A stretch of 40,476 nucleotides of DNA, from positions 1-40,476 of the forward strand of contig DAOTVZ010000090.1 in NCBI GenBank assembly GCA_034436045.1, written 5' to 3'. The first letter of the stretch is position 1. Each line of letters begins with the position of its first letter. Below are positions 16,627-24,476 of the stretch, piece by piece. This stretch comes from H111-94 sp034436045. GTDB lineage: Bacteria > Chloroflexota > Ktedonobacteria > Ktedonobacterales > Ktedonobacteraceae. Below the pieces are notes generated by a model. It was not told the DNA's origin and ran no database searches. It saw only the letters and a program-made list of their open reading frames with translations. Both the position numbers and the translations under genes were made by a program.

Positions 16627-18327
16627 TTGCGCAAACAGAAATCGTTTCCGTTCCTTACCCAGGAATCTCGTGTCGAACAGCAAGATGGCGTTGTTGCCCC
16701 TCCCTCTTCTGCTCCACCTGTAACGGTTCAACAGCAGGCGAACTCCAAGCCAAAGAGACAGAAGTCTAACGCATTGCGTGCCGGTCTGGCGATTGTCAGC
16801 GGCAGGGCCGCCGGTGCGCTGAGCCGCCGTTTGCACCTGGGCGGAGGCACCAGCATCGTCGGCGCGGTTGCGCAACGTCTCTACCCCGACATCATTGAGC
16901 ATCTCGCCTCTCAATTAGAATATGGTTGTGTTATCGTAACCGGCACCAACGGCAAAACCACGACGAGCGGTTTTGTGTCTGCCATTATCAACGATGCTGG
17001 TCTGCGCGTCTGGCGCAACCGCGAGGGGGCGAACCTGCTGCGCGGCGTTGCCAGTTCGCTCGTCATTCGCGCTCTGCCCAACGGGCACCTGCGCCGCTCC
17101 GGCCATGCCATTTCCGTCCTCGAAATTGACGAAGCCGTCTTGCCACAAATCGTACAGGTCATCACACCGCGCGTCATCGTTTTCACCAATCTGTTCCGTG
17201 ACCAGCTTGATCGCTATGGTGAAGTGGATAGCGTGCTGGCCTATTGGAAACAGGCCATTGCTGCTCTGCCAGCAACTACCACTCTCATACTTAACGCGGA
17301 TGATCCCGCCATCGCCGCGCTCGGCATACAGTACCCTGGGCCGATCATCTACTACGGCATCGACGACCTCTCGTTTGATCTCCTCTCACAGCAGCAAACA
17401 CCGTCGCAGCACCAGGTCATGGACACCCGTACCTGCCCTATGTGTGGCGCAACCTACGAATATGAAATGCGCTTCTACAGCCACATGGGGCATTACAAGT
17501 GTCCTACCTGCGGACAGCGACGCCCGCAGCCGAATGTACGCGCCACCCAGATAGAAACATCAGGCTTTGATCGCCTGAGCATGTACATTACTACTCCAAC
17601 TTACGGCGGCAAATTGATTGTTCCGTTGCCGGGCCTTTATAACATTTATAATGCGCTGGCCGCTGTGGCCACTGCACAGGCACTTTCCATCAGTTGGGAA
17701 CCGGTTGTCTCCGGCATCGAGCAATTCAAACCTGCCTTTGGACGCGGCGAACGCATTCAGGTCGAAGGACGCACGCTGCGTTTGCTGCTGGCAAAAAATC
17801 CCACCGGCTTTAACGAAGTGTTACGCACGCTCTTCCAGGAGCAGCAGCCGCGTCACGTCTTCTTCATCCTCAACGACAATGCTGCCGATGGCCGCGACGT
17901 CTCGTGGATCTGGGATGTGGATTTTGAACGCGCCGCCGGTTTACTTAAAACCGTCGTGGTAGGAGGCACGCGCGCGCTCGACCTCTCTCTACGCCTCAAA
18001 TATGCCGGTGTTCCGCTAGAAAACATCACTATCGTCCCCTCGACTCCGCTGCGCACAATTCGTTCGCCGAAGACCAACCGCATGCGTAAGACCCGCGCCA
18101 ACAGGTCGGATAACGCGATTACAGCGCTGGCAACGACACCTGACGAGAACGAGTTGCATCGTCCATATGGCTATGGCCTGAAAAATGCCTTAAATGCCGC
18201 GCTACAGCAAACACCAACAGGTGAAACACTCTTTATCGTTCCTACGTATACAGGCTTGTTAGAAGTGCATCACGAACTAGAACAACGAGGTCTCGCTCCC
18301 CATTACTGGGAAGGAAGAGATGCATGA
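16627..18327 (+). CDS. murT: Lipid II isoglutaminyl synthase, MurT subunit
   Basis: Mur-ligase-like subunit that activates the D-Glu alpha-carboxylate of lipid II with ATP so that GatD-derived ammonia converts it to D-isoglutamine, permitting peptidoglycan cross-linking. The 566-residue protein has a disordered N-terminal tail (1-48), the Mur ligase P-loop TGTNGKTT at 105-112, the MurT zinc ribbon C270-x2-C273 and C292-x2-C295, and the MurT C-terminal domain with NDNAADGRDVSWIWD at 416-430, whose Asp completes the GatD triad. I choose a TTG start at 16627 because GGAGG stands 6 bases before it. A TTG 18 bases upstream has no such site. The stop overlaps the gatD ATG by 4 bases. Confidence 0.93.
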   Translation: MRKQKSFPFLTQESRVEQQDGVVAPPSSAPPVTVQQQANSKPKRQKSNALRAGLAIVSGRAAGALSRRLHLGGGTSIVGAVAQRLYPDIIEHLASQLEYGCVIVTGTNGKTTTSGFVSAIINDAGLRVWRNREGANLLRGVASSLVIRALPNGHLRRSGHAISVLEIDEAVLPQIVQVITPRVIVFTNLFRDQLDRYGEVDSVLAYWKQAIAALPATTTLILNADDPAIAALGIQYPGPIIYYGIDDLSFDLLSQQQTPSQHQVMDTRTCPMCGATYEYEMRFYSHMGHYKCPTCGQRRPQPNVRATQIETSGFDRLSMYITTPTYGGKLIVPLPGLYNIYNALAAVATAQALSISWEPVVSGIEQFKPAFGRGERIQVEGRTLRLLLAKNPTGFNEVLRTLFQEQQPRHVFFILNDNAADGRDVSWIWDVDFERAAGLLKTVVVGGTRALDLSLRLKYAGVPLENITIVPSTPLRTIRSPKTNRMRKTRANRSDNAITALATTPDENELHRPYGYGLKNALNAALQQTPTGETLFIVPTYTGLLEVHHELEQRGLAPHYWEGRDA

Positions 18328-19226
18328 CATATCACATTACACATCCCTTAACACTTACACTTGGACATCTCTATCCTGATCAACTCAATCTCTATGGTGA
18401 TCGTGGCAATATTACAACGTTGCGCTGGCGCTGTCAGCAACGCGGCATCACCTTGCGTGTGGTGGGACTGGGGATAGGAGATGCACTGGCACCCGATGAA
18501 TACGATATGCTATTTATTGGTGGTGGACAAGATAGAGAACAGGCCCCTGTTGCGCAAGATTTGTATGAAGTAAAAGGCATTGGCCTGTGGGCCGCGATTG
18601 AAGATGATATGCCCGTCCTGGCCGTCTGTGGTGGTTATCAACTGCTCGCGCACTATTACCGCCCGGCAGAGGGACCAGACATGCGTGGCCTGGGGGTTTT
18701 CGACGCCTGGACGATTCATAAGGGGCCACGTTCTCCACGTTGTATTGGTGATATCGCCATTAGCTGGAACGGTAGCACGCTGGTCGGCTTTGAAAATCAT
18801 GGTGGGCGTACCTATCTCGGCAGCGCGAAACCATTGGGACGTGTTCTTAAAGGGTATGGTAACAATGCCGAAGATCATAGCGAGGGAGCCATTTATCGCA
18901 ATGCCTATGGCACCTATATGCATGGTTCTCTTCTGCCCAAAAATCCGCATTTCGCCGACCACCTGATTCTCCTGGCGCTACAGCGTAAGTATGGTATAAA
19001 GGATAGTTCCATGCTCCAGAATGAAGACGGCAAGCTGAACGGCTCCACCCATCTTAGTGCCAAAGCTAATGGCAGCGCGCCCGCTCTCGCCACGCTTGAC
19101 GAGACGACCGCGCTGCTGCCTCCGCTCAACGATACACTGGAATGGGAGGCCCATGCGGCCATTCTGGAACGTTTAGGATTATATAGGGAGGCAGCAATGA
19201 CGCTGCAAACACGACGGCAATTGTGA
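18324..19226 (+). CDS. gatD: Lipid II isoglutaminyl synthase, GatD glutaminase subunit
   Basis: Class I glutamine amidotransferase (CobB/CobQ-like) that hydrolyses glutamine and channels ammonia to MurT. Catalytic Cys102 lies in LAVCGGYQLLAHYY and the catalytic His200 in AYGTYMHGSLL. The N-terminal HLYPDQLNLYGDRGNI motif is typical. The family is usually about 240 residues; this protein has 300, with a C-terminal extension from about 232 that is Asn/Gly/Ser/Ala-rich and then ends in a helical stretch (TLEWEAHAAILERLGLYREA). The start overlaps murT in an ATGA, so the two subunits are translationally coupled. The next gene begins 25 bases after the stop. Confidence 0.94.
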   Translation: MTYHITHPLTLTLGHLYPDQLNLYGDRGNITTLRWRCQQRGITLRVVGLGIGDALAPDEYDMLFIGGGQDREQAPVAQDLYEVKGIGLWAAIEDDMPVLAVCGGYQLLAHYYRPAEGPDMRGLGVFDAWTIHKGPRSPRCIGDIAISWNGSTLVGFENHGGRTYLGSAKPLGRVLKGYGNNAEDHSEGAIYRNAYGTYMHGSLLPKNPHFADHLILLALQRKYGIKDSSMLQNEDGKLNGSTHLSAKANGSAPALATLDETTALLPPLNDTLEWEAHAAILERLGLYREAAMTLQTRRQL

Positions 19227-19251
19227 AGTGTTCACCTTTGAGGACCTTGCC

Positions 19252-19896
19252 ATGAACTTTGATCGATCAATGGCTCGTTGCTCTTTCTGTGGTCGTTACT
19301 CTTCAGAGGTTCGACGCATGATCGCCGGCCCTGGAGCAGCATATATCTGTGATGAGTGCCTGCAACTCTGCAACGAGATACTCAATGACCCGACGCCATT
19401 CTCCGAGAAAGCGTTGGAGCTGGCCTCGCGTCCTCCTGTGGTCGTGCCCGCCCCCCAACAAACGGAAGCGCGCCAGCGACAGCAGGGAACCAGAGAGGGA
19501 ACACGGGAGCCGACGCGCACGGTGGTCGTGGAGTTGGAGCAGAAGCAGAATGGCACAACTATGCTTTTGCACCAGATTCAGTTTTACCAGACCTACTTCG
19601 AGCTACACTTTCTCTGGATTCGCCCGCCGATTCCCTCCGGCTTCCCCTTTGTTCCCCGACTTATCTTCTTCTTGAAGGATAATGTCGGCACTCAATGGCC
19701 CGGAGATCGTGGTGGACTCCTGCTGGCACGTCCAGAACTCGCGCATGATCCCAATCATTCGGTCTATCAGGGGAACGCGCGCTTCCAGCCGCTACCGCCG
19801 CCAGAAGCGCACCAGTTGACGATTCGCATCGCGGATCCACTGGGCCAGTTCGAGGAACCCTCCCCTCGTCCCTGGCATTTTGAAGTCTCTATCTGA
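19252..19896 (+). CDS. ClpX-type zinc-finger protein without an ATPase domain
   Basis: Residues 8-44 are a near-perfect ClpX N-terminal zinc-binding domain: C10-x2-C13 and C33-x2-C36 with RRMIAGPGAAYICDECLQLC. In ClpX this domain dimerises and binds substrates and adaptors. No AAA+ module follows. Instead there is a Pro/Gln/Arg-rich linker (60-100) and a C-terminal domain of about 110 residues (LLHQIQFYQTYFELHFLWIRP onward), rich in aromatic residues and ending in strand-like HFEVSI, which I do not recognise. I start at ATG 19252 (GAGG 8 bases before); a GTG at 19228 would add 8 residues. It follows gatD closely and may be cotranscribed. It could be a ClpP-pathway adaptor or an independent zinc protein. 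Function unknown. Confidence 0.8.
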   Translation: MNFDRSMARCSFCGRYSSEVRRMIAGPGAAYICDECLQLCNEILNDPTPFSEKALELASRPPVVVPAPQQTEARQRQQGTREGTREPTRTVVVELEQKQNGTTMLLHQIQFYQTYFELHFLWIRPPIPSGFPFVPRLIFFLKDNVGTQWPGDRGGLLLARPELAHDPNHSVYQGNARFQPLPPPEAHQLTIRIADPLGQFEEPSPRPWHFEVSI

Positions 19897-19911
19897 ATAT
19901 CTGTCGAGGCA

Positions 19912-19974
19912 TCGCGGCAGGAAAATTTATCGTAACGCCTGCAAGGGGCGTTATAATAAATTTTCCTGCTGCGA
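19912..19974. repeat. 63-bp near-perfect palindrome (hairpin)
   Basis: Arms 19912-19930 and 19956-19974 pair along all 19 positions (one G-T), then after a two-base mismatch 19933-19939 pairs with 19947-19953, leaving a 7-base loop. It begins 16 bases after the stop of the ClpX-finger gene. There is no T-run beyond it, so it is a poor classical terminator; an mRNA 3' stabiliser or MITE remnant are alternatives. Confidence 0.7.
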
Positions 19975-20261
19975 CATCTCGTTGCTTCTGCCACTTTTCC
20001 TCACCGCGTCACGCAACCATGACAAGCCAATGTTACTACCATACAACCTTTGTTCGCACAAAAAATGTTCGTCTCTCTACGTTGTATGAACAATATGTTA
20101 TACAATGTTCGCCCCATTTATCACAAATGTCCATAAAATGAAAAAATTTTCATTTTTTCAGGCTCTCCGTTCAGAAAAAATTCATTCAGATGTGGTATTC
20201 TTATGGCAGTGCTTAGTCTTTCTCCTAATTCGACGGCCCTATATGTCCGGCCTCAGGCAAC
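19975..20261. other. AT-rich intergenic stretch with short repeats
   Basis: No convincing gene. The TGTTCG hexamer occurs three times (20041, 20056, 20106), and AAAATGAAAA at 20135-20144 faces TTTTCATTTT at 20147-20156 across two bases, a tight AT hairpin. Base composition is much more AT-rich than the flanking genes. No promoter is clear. Confidence 0.4.
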
Positions 20262-20399
20262 GTGAAGCTCTTTGGCCCGGTGGCATCTGCGAGCAAGGAG
20301 ACTGAGGCGGCAGAGGTCTTGCCTGTTGCTTCTCCCCTTCAGGGGCAACTTTCTCCTTTCGTCACAAGAGACAAAAGGAAATGTGGAGAGTGTTCATGA
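20262..20399 (+). CDS. Possible small ORF (45 codons), doubtful
   Basis: A GTG-initiated frame (KLFGPVASASKETEAAEVLP near its start) runs to a TGA that overlaps the ATG of the next gene in an ATGA. Codon choice looks gene-like and the frame is open back to 20225 with no ATG. It has no recognised domain; the end, DKRKCGECS, is basic with a Cys pair. It could be a coupled leader ORF or the degraded 3' end of an older gene. Confidence 0.2.
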   Translation: MKLFGPVASASKETEAAEVLPVASPLQGQLSPFVTRDKRKCGECS

Positions 20400-20668
20400 C
20401 AAAGTTACCAAATGATCAGCACATCACTTATCAATTGCAATACAGAAAATGTGGTAAGGCTTCATGCAGTACATGTCGAAATGGCAAGGGACATGGGCCA
20501 TACTGGTATGCCTACTGGCGCGAAGACTCACGACTGCGCTCAGGCTATATCGGTAAAGTGCTTCCGCAGCTACCTGATGCTCCCATTGCTCCATCAGTAG
20601 CAGAAATCACCTCTTCAACCGAGAATTTCGTTGCCGACTCCCTGACCTCTAATGCAGTCCCAGCTTAA
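20396..20668 (+). CDS. DUF6788 family small protein
   Basis: A 90-residue protein whose core, LQYRKCGKASCSTCRNG then HGPYWYAYWREDSRLRSGYIGK (15-54), is the DUF6788 pattern: three clustered Cys (C19, C24, C27) and a Gly-Pro-Tyr-Trp-Tyr strand pair ending in Tyr-Ile-Gly-Lys. The family is common in Chloroflexota and Cyanobacteria and has no known function as far as I know; the strand pattern and basic residues suggest nucleic-acid binding, which is inference. I start at ATG 20396, preceded by GGAGAG, rather than ATG 20381. The last 30 residues are low-complexity. An inverted repeat follows 50 bases after the stop. Confidence 0.75.
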   Translation: MTKLPNDQHITYQLQYRKCGKASCSTCRNGKGHGPYWYAYWREDSRLRSGYIGKVLPQLPDAPIAPSVAEITSSTENFVADSLTSNAVPA

Positions 20669-20717
20669 TCATCTCGTTTATTTTTCTTATCTTCTAACCG
20701 TCACAGATCAACCCGGC

Positions 20718-20754
20718 GGATGTGATAAGATATTACAATAGTCTTATCACATCC
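20718..20754. repeat. 13-bp perfect inverted repeat upstream of nrdR
   Basis: GGATGTGATAAGA (20718-20730) and its exact complement (20742-20754) flank an 11-base spacer containing TACAAT; TATTTT follows. It may be the terminator of the DUF6788 gene or an operator for nrdR, whose start lies 22 bases downstream. It does not match the usual NrdR box. Confidence 0.6.
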
Positions 20755-20775
20755 TATTTTAGCCCGGAGTCCAAT

Positions 20776-21255
20776 ATGAAGTGCCCGTTCTGTGGAGGGA
20801 CCGAATCGCGCGTGAAAGATTCGCGCGACATAGGAGATGCTATTCATCGTAGACGAGAGTGTGAGCAGTGTAAGGGACGTTTCAGCACGTATGAGCGCGT
20901 TGAAAAATTTCATCTCATGGTCATCAAGCGTGACCAGAGACGCGAGGCGTTTGATCGGCAAAAGCTTTATATCGGCATCCGCAAAGCGTGCGAGAAGCGT
21001 CCTTTGTCGGCAGAAGACATCGAAAACATGGTTGAGGAGATTGAGCAGACGCTCTATCGCCTGGGACGGCAGGAGGTCCCAAGCAACATCATCGGTGAGC
21101 AGGTGATGGAACACTTACGCAAGCTGGATCAGATCGCCTATATCCGTTTTGCCAGCGTCTACCGCTCCTTCGGCGATGTTGAAACCATGTTTGAGGAAAT
21201 TCAAAAGCTGCTGCACCGCGAGAAGACCAGCGAAAACATTCCATCTGAAAATTGA
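20776..21255 (+). CDS. nrdR: Transcriptional repressor NrdR
   Basis: Zinc-ribbon plus ATP-cone repressor of ribonucleotide reductase genes; it senses ATP/dATP and binds NrdR boxes. The 159-residue protein has Cys3-Pro-Phe-Cys6 and Cys29-x2-Cys32, the VKDSRD and GRFSTYE signatures, then the ATP-cone (VIKRDQRREAFDRQKLYIGI through YIRFASVYRSF at 120-135). The ATG at 20776 has GGAG 6 bases upstream; an earlier ATG at 20722 lies inside an inverted repeat and would add 18 residues before the zinc ribbon. No nrd gene is in the window, so it acts in trans. Confidence 0.96.
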   Translation: MKCPFCGGTESRVKDSRDIGDAIHRRRECEQCKGRFSTYERVEKFHLMVIKRDQRREAFDRQKLYIGIRKACEKRPLSAEDIENMVEEIEQTLYRLGRQEVPSNIIGEQVMEHLRKLDQIAYIRFASVYRSFGDVETMFEEIQKLLHREKTSENIPSEN

Positions 21256-21341
21256 AGATGGAGCAGATGATGGACAAGAACAAATACCGCGCGATTTATC
21301 TCTCACACCTATATATATAAAGTCCTATGCGCTCTCGTAAA

Positions 21342-21456
21342 GACGAGATTATGAATTTTCACCATCGACATCGGCAAATCTCGTCGGGGCGTGATCAATC
21401 ACGCCTTGCTCACCTGTCGAGCCGCGCTCAGGGCGTCATAAATGACGCCCCTACGG
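21342..21456. repeat. Palindromic intergenic repeat element, degenerate copy
   Basis: Nested inverted repeats. GACGAGATT (21342-21350) pairs with 21377-21385, and a GGGGCGTGATCAATCACGCC palindrome (from 21386) faces a related palindrome at 21430-21450 that ends CCCCTACGG. The arms correspond, with mismatches, to the perfect element at 36780-36884. It fills the gap between the convergent nrdR and cNMP-binding genes. Confidence 0.65.
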
Positions 21457-21511
21457 CATGGTGCCATTCCGGTTTCGGTTGAAAAAATTCATTATCCTGT
21501 TCCTACAAGCG

Positions 21512-21940
21512 TTAATTGTGTGGATGCAGTTCGGCTTTGCGCAGGCGGCGGCTGAGTACCGCGAGCAGTTTGAGCGCAATATCAGGGTGTTCTTGCAAAG
21601 TCGTGCGAAACTCCCACACGGGCAACAACAATGCCGTCACGTCATCTACGGCAATCACCGATGCCGAGCGCGGTAGATCGTCCAGCAAGGCCATTTCGCC
21701 GAACACCTCACCAGGGCCAGCCGTAGCCAGTTCTACTTCAGCGCAATCAGGGTCTACTGCTTGCATGATCTTTACGGTGCCGCTTTTGATCACATAGAGT
21801 CCCGTCCCCGTATCATTTTGGGAGAAGAGCGTGGTTCCGGCTGGATAGGTGCGTTCCTGACAACTTCTGGCCAGCATCTGGAGTTCTTTTTTGTTCAGCG
21901 TAGAGAAGAGGTCTACGCGAGCCAGTGCATCTTCGTACAA
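21512..21940 (-). CDS. Cyclic-nucleotide-binding domain protein (stand-alone)
   Basis: A 142-residue protein consisting almost entirely of one cNMP-binding (Crp/PKA regulatory-like) beta-barrel: FSTLNKKELQMLARSCQERTYPAGTTLF region, then the phosphate-binding cassette GPGEVFGEMALLDDLPRSAS, then a short C-terminal helix (LKLLAVLSRRLRKAE). There is no HTH domain, so it is not a complete Crp-type regulator; it may be a subunit or sensor. I choose a TTG start at 21940 because GGAGG lies 5 bases upstream. The frame continues about 90 codons further, but that part reads like non-coding sequence. It diverges from the TPR gene. Confidence 0.8.
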   Translation of the reverse strand: MYEDALARVDLFSTLNKKELQMLARSCQERTYPAGTTLFSQNDTGTGLYVIKSGTVKIMQAVDPDCAEVELATAGPGEVFGEMALLDDLPRSASVIAVDDVTALLLPVWEFRTTLQEHPDIALKLLAVLSRRLRKAELHPHN

Positions 21941-22095
21941 AATACCCTCCTTAAACGAATAATGACAGATTAGCAGTAATAGGACGGGCAGATTCCATAA
22001 TATATGGAGTGATACCCCTTGTAGGTATCGTGCCACCATATCATTGCATGGCTGGCCTATTGTACCATACTTACCTGAACAATGGCAGCCTTTTT

Positions 22096-22125
22096 TTGAC
22101 TTTCTGACAGTTTCCGCACTACAAT
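22096..22125 (+). promoter_or_regulatory. Promoter of the TPR gene
   Basis: TTGACT (22096-22101) and TACAAT (22120-22125) are 18 bases apart, 5/6 matches each, about 62 bases upstream of the ATG. One of the best sigma-70 promoters in the window. Confidence 0.6.
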
Positions 22126-22187
22126 GGACAGAGAAATATAATCTACTATGCTTATGCTTCCAGGATGGGTTTAAGGGGTAGTCAAAT

Positions 22188-24428
22188 ATGACAACACAGG
22201 GAAATGAGAGCAAAGAACAGGAGCGGCAGCGCGCGGAAAAGCGGTTTCAGGACGGTATCACCGCCTTCAACGACGGCAAATTAGATAAGGCCATCGAGGC
22301 TTTCAACGACGCTGAGATACACTTCCGCCTCGCGGGCGACTTCAAGCGGGCCGGTGATTGCCGTATGCTGCTCGGCGATGTGCAGCGTGACAATCGCGCT
22401 CTGGAACAGGCCATCATCAGCTATCAACGCGCGCGTAAACACTATAAAGAGGCGCAGCGTCCGCTCAACGAGGCCAACAGCCTGCTCGCCATCGGCCATA
22501 TTGAACGTCAAGTTGGGCACCTGGATAATGCACAGGACGCCTACCAACAGGCAGAGCATTTATATCGCGTCCACCACTCTGCTCAGGGCCTGGGCAATTG
22601 CGAACTTGCACAGGGCCATCTCGAATTGCAACGCGGCAATCTGGCCTATGCCACCGATCACTACGAGGCCGCCATTCGCTCTTACCATGAGGCCAACGAT
22701 AGTACCAATGAGGCAGACGCCAGTCGCAGCCTCGCAGACGTGCAACGTCTCGCCGGTCAGTTTAGCGAAGCTATTACAGCCTATCAGCATGCCTTAGAGG
22801 TCTATCGAGCCAGTCACGATAATTTTGGCGTCATCGACGCGCTGGTCGGCCTGGGACATATCTATCTCGACCAGGAACGGTTGGAAGAGGCCGGTAACAC
22901 TTTCGCAGAGGCCCTCGATTCGGCACGCAGGCTCGAATATGAGTTGGGGATGGCCGACAGCAACCTGGGACTGGCCGAGGTGAGTTTCATGAGCGCGCGC
23001 GTCGATCAGGCCTTGCAGACTGCGCAGGCCGCCGCACAGATTTACAATGACCAGCATAACACGCTGGGCAGCGCGAACGCAAGCCGCCTGCTGGGCGAGA
23101 TTAGCCTGCGGCGCGGCCAACTCGGCTACGCCAACTCGCAGATGGAACGCGCACAGCGAGCCTATAAGGCTATTCCATTTCAGATCGGTGAAGCGGAGAC
23201 GACCGTCGCCCTGGGTGAGATTCAGTATCGTCGTGGCTTCCTTGAGCGCGCGTTTCGCTCGTTCCAGCAGGGACGTCGTGTCGCGCATAGCCTGCATAAT
23301 ATCACCGCAGAATGCCGTGCCTTGCTTGGTCAGGGTGACATATACCGGCAACAGGGACAGATCGCGCAGGCGAAAAACAGCTACGTTGAGGCATGGGAAC
23401 TGATTACAGCTCAGAATATAGTCAACCGCGCGCGCTGGCTCATTCATATTGCCACTCGACTGGCAAGCTTCGCCATCGAAACCGGCAACATGAAAGAGGC
23501 GGCAGACGAACTGGCGCGGGCTAGCGAAGCCATCAAACAGAACGAGCTTGCCGTGCAACAAACAGCCCAGATCGCGCTCGTTCAGGGCCAGTGGTTCCTG
23601 ACACAAGGCGACTTCGCACAGGCCGAAGCGCGTTTCAGCGAGGCTCACAATCAGGCCGAAGCCTATCAGCAGCCGCGTGAGGCAGCCGAAGCCATCCTCG
23701 GCCTGGCACAAACACGTCTGGCCCGCGAGGAACTTGATGCCGCTTTGAACACCTTTACTGAGGCGGCACGCCAGTTCCAGTTGATTGAGAGCGTTGACGG
23801 CGATGGTGATGCAACGCTCGGCATCGCCCAGGTCAACCTCGGTCAGCAGAACTGGGACGTCGCCATTGAGCAGAGCGACGCGGCCTTGCTGCGCTATCGT
23901 CAGGCCAATGATCTCGCCGGACAGGCCCGCGCGTTGCTGACGAAGGGGTTGGCCCATCGTGGCAAAGATGAACTGGACGTGGCCATCACCCAGTTGGAAG
24001 AGGCTCTGCATCTCTTTCACCAGTTACGTCAGCCGCTCGGTGTTGCCGATACACGAACCGCGCGCGGCGGTATCTACCTGTTGCGTGGCGACCTGGAGCG
24101 CGCACATGACGAACAGAGCAAAGCTATAGCCCAGGTAGAACACGTCTTGCAAACGCTGAGTACGCCTCAGCAGTGGGGAATGTTCTTGCGCCAGTACGCC
24201 GAACTTTATGCTGAAGCCGCTATTACCCAGCTCAAACGCAATATGGATGAACAGGCGCATACGCTGTTACAGAATTTCGCGCGCATTGCCGGTAGCGAGG
24301 CCCTGCAACGCCCTATCAAAACATATGAGCAGGCACTGCCGATCAGTGGCGACGACCTGCCGGAAGAAGAACTACAGGCCAATCGGGATTTTATCAAAAG
24401 GCTTGAACAGACCCTGAAAGGATTGTAA
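22188..24428 (+). CDS. Large tetratricopeptide-repeat protein
   Basis: A 746-residue soluble protein made of about 17 TPR-like helical pairs repeating every 40 residues, with recurrent patterns such as GDVQRDNRALEQAIISYQRA, ALVGLGHIYLDQERLEEAG and LGEIQYRRGFLERAFRSFQQ. The 40-residue spacing is that of LGN/GPSM2- and NB-ARC-associated TPRs rather than the 34-residue classic form. There is no signal peptide, membrane segment, NTPase or enzyme domain, so it is a pure scaffold as far as can be seen. AAGGGG precedes the ATG by 9 bases. It is the first gene of a same-strand run reaching 30194. Its partners are unknown. Confidence 0.9.
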   Translation: MTTQGNESKEQERQRAEKRFQDGITAFNDGKLDKAIEAFNDAEIHFRLAGDFKRAGDCRMLLGDVQRDNRALEQAIISYQRARKHYKEAQRPLNEANSLLAIGHIERQVGHLDNAQDAYQQAEHLYRVHHSAQGLGNCELAQGHLELQRGNLAYATDHYEAAIRSYHEANDSTNEADASRSLADVQRLAGQFSEAITAYQHALEVYRASHDNFGVIDALVGLGHIYLDQERLEEAGNTFAEALDSARRLEYELGMADSNLGLAEVSFMSARVDQALQTAQAAAQIYNDQHNTLGSANASRLLGEISLRRGQLGYANSQMERAQRAYKAIPFQIGEAETTVALGEIQYRRGFLERAFRSFQQGRRVAHSLHNITAECRALLGQGDIYRQQGQIAQAKNSYVEAWELITAQNIVNRARWLIHIATRLASFAIETGNMKEAADELARASEAIKQNELAVQQTAQIALVQGQWFLTQGDFAQAEARFSEAHNQAEAYQQPREAAEAILGLAQTRLAREELDAALNTFTEAARQFQLIESVDGDGDATLGIAQVNLGQQNWDVAIEQSDAALLRYRQANDLAGQARALLTKGLAHRGKDELDVAITQLEEALHLFHQLRQPLGVADTRTARGGIYLLRGDLERAHDEQSKAIAQVEHVLQTLSTPQQWGMFLRQYAELYAEAAITQLKRNMDEQAHTLLQNFARIAGSEALQRPIKTYEQALPISGDDLPEEELQANRDFIKRLEQTLKGL

Positions 24429-24476
24429 TCACAGGCACTCTCATGAGACAATAGAGCAGATACCAGGAGAGATGAC

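Noticed and set aside
22794..24020. A 408-codon open frame on the minus strand
   Set aside because: It lies entirely inside the TPR gene and reads as its shadow: no ribosome site, no domain and composition set by the complementary strand.
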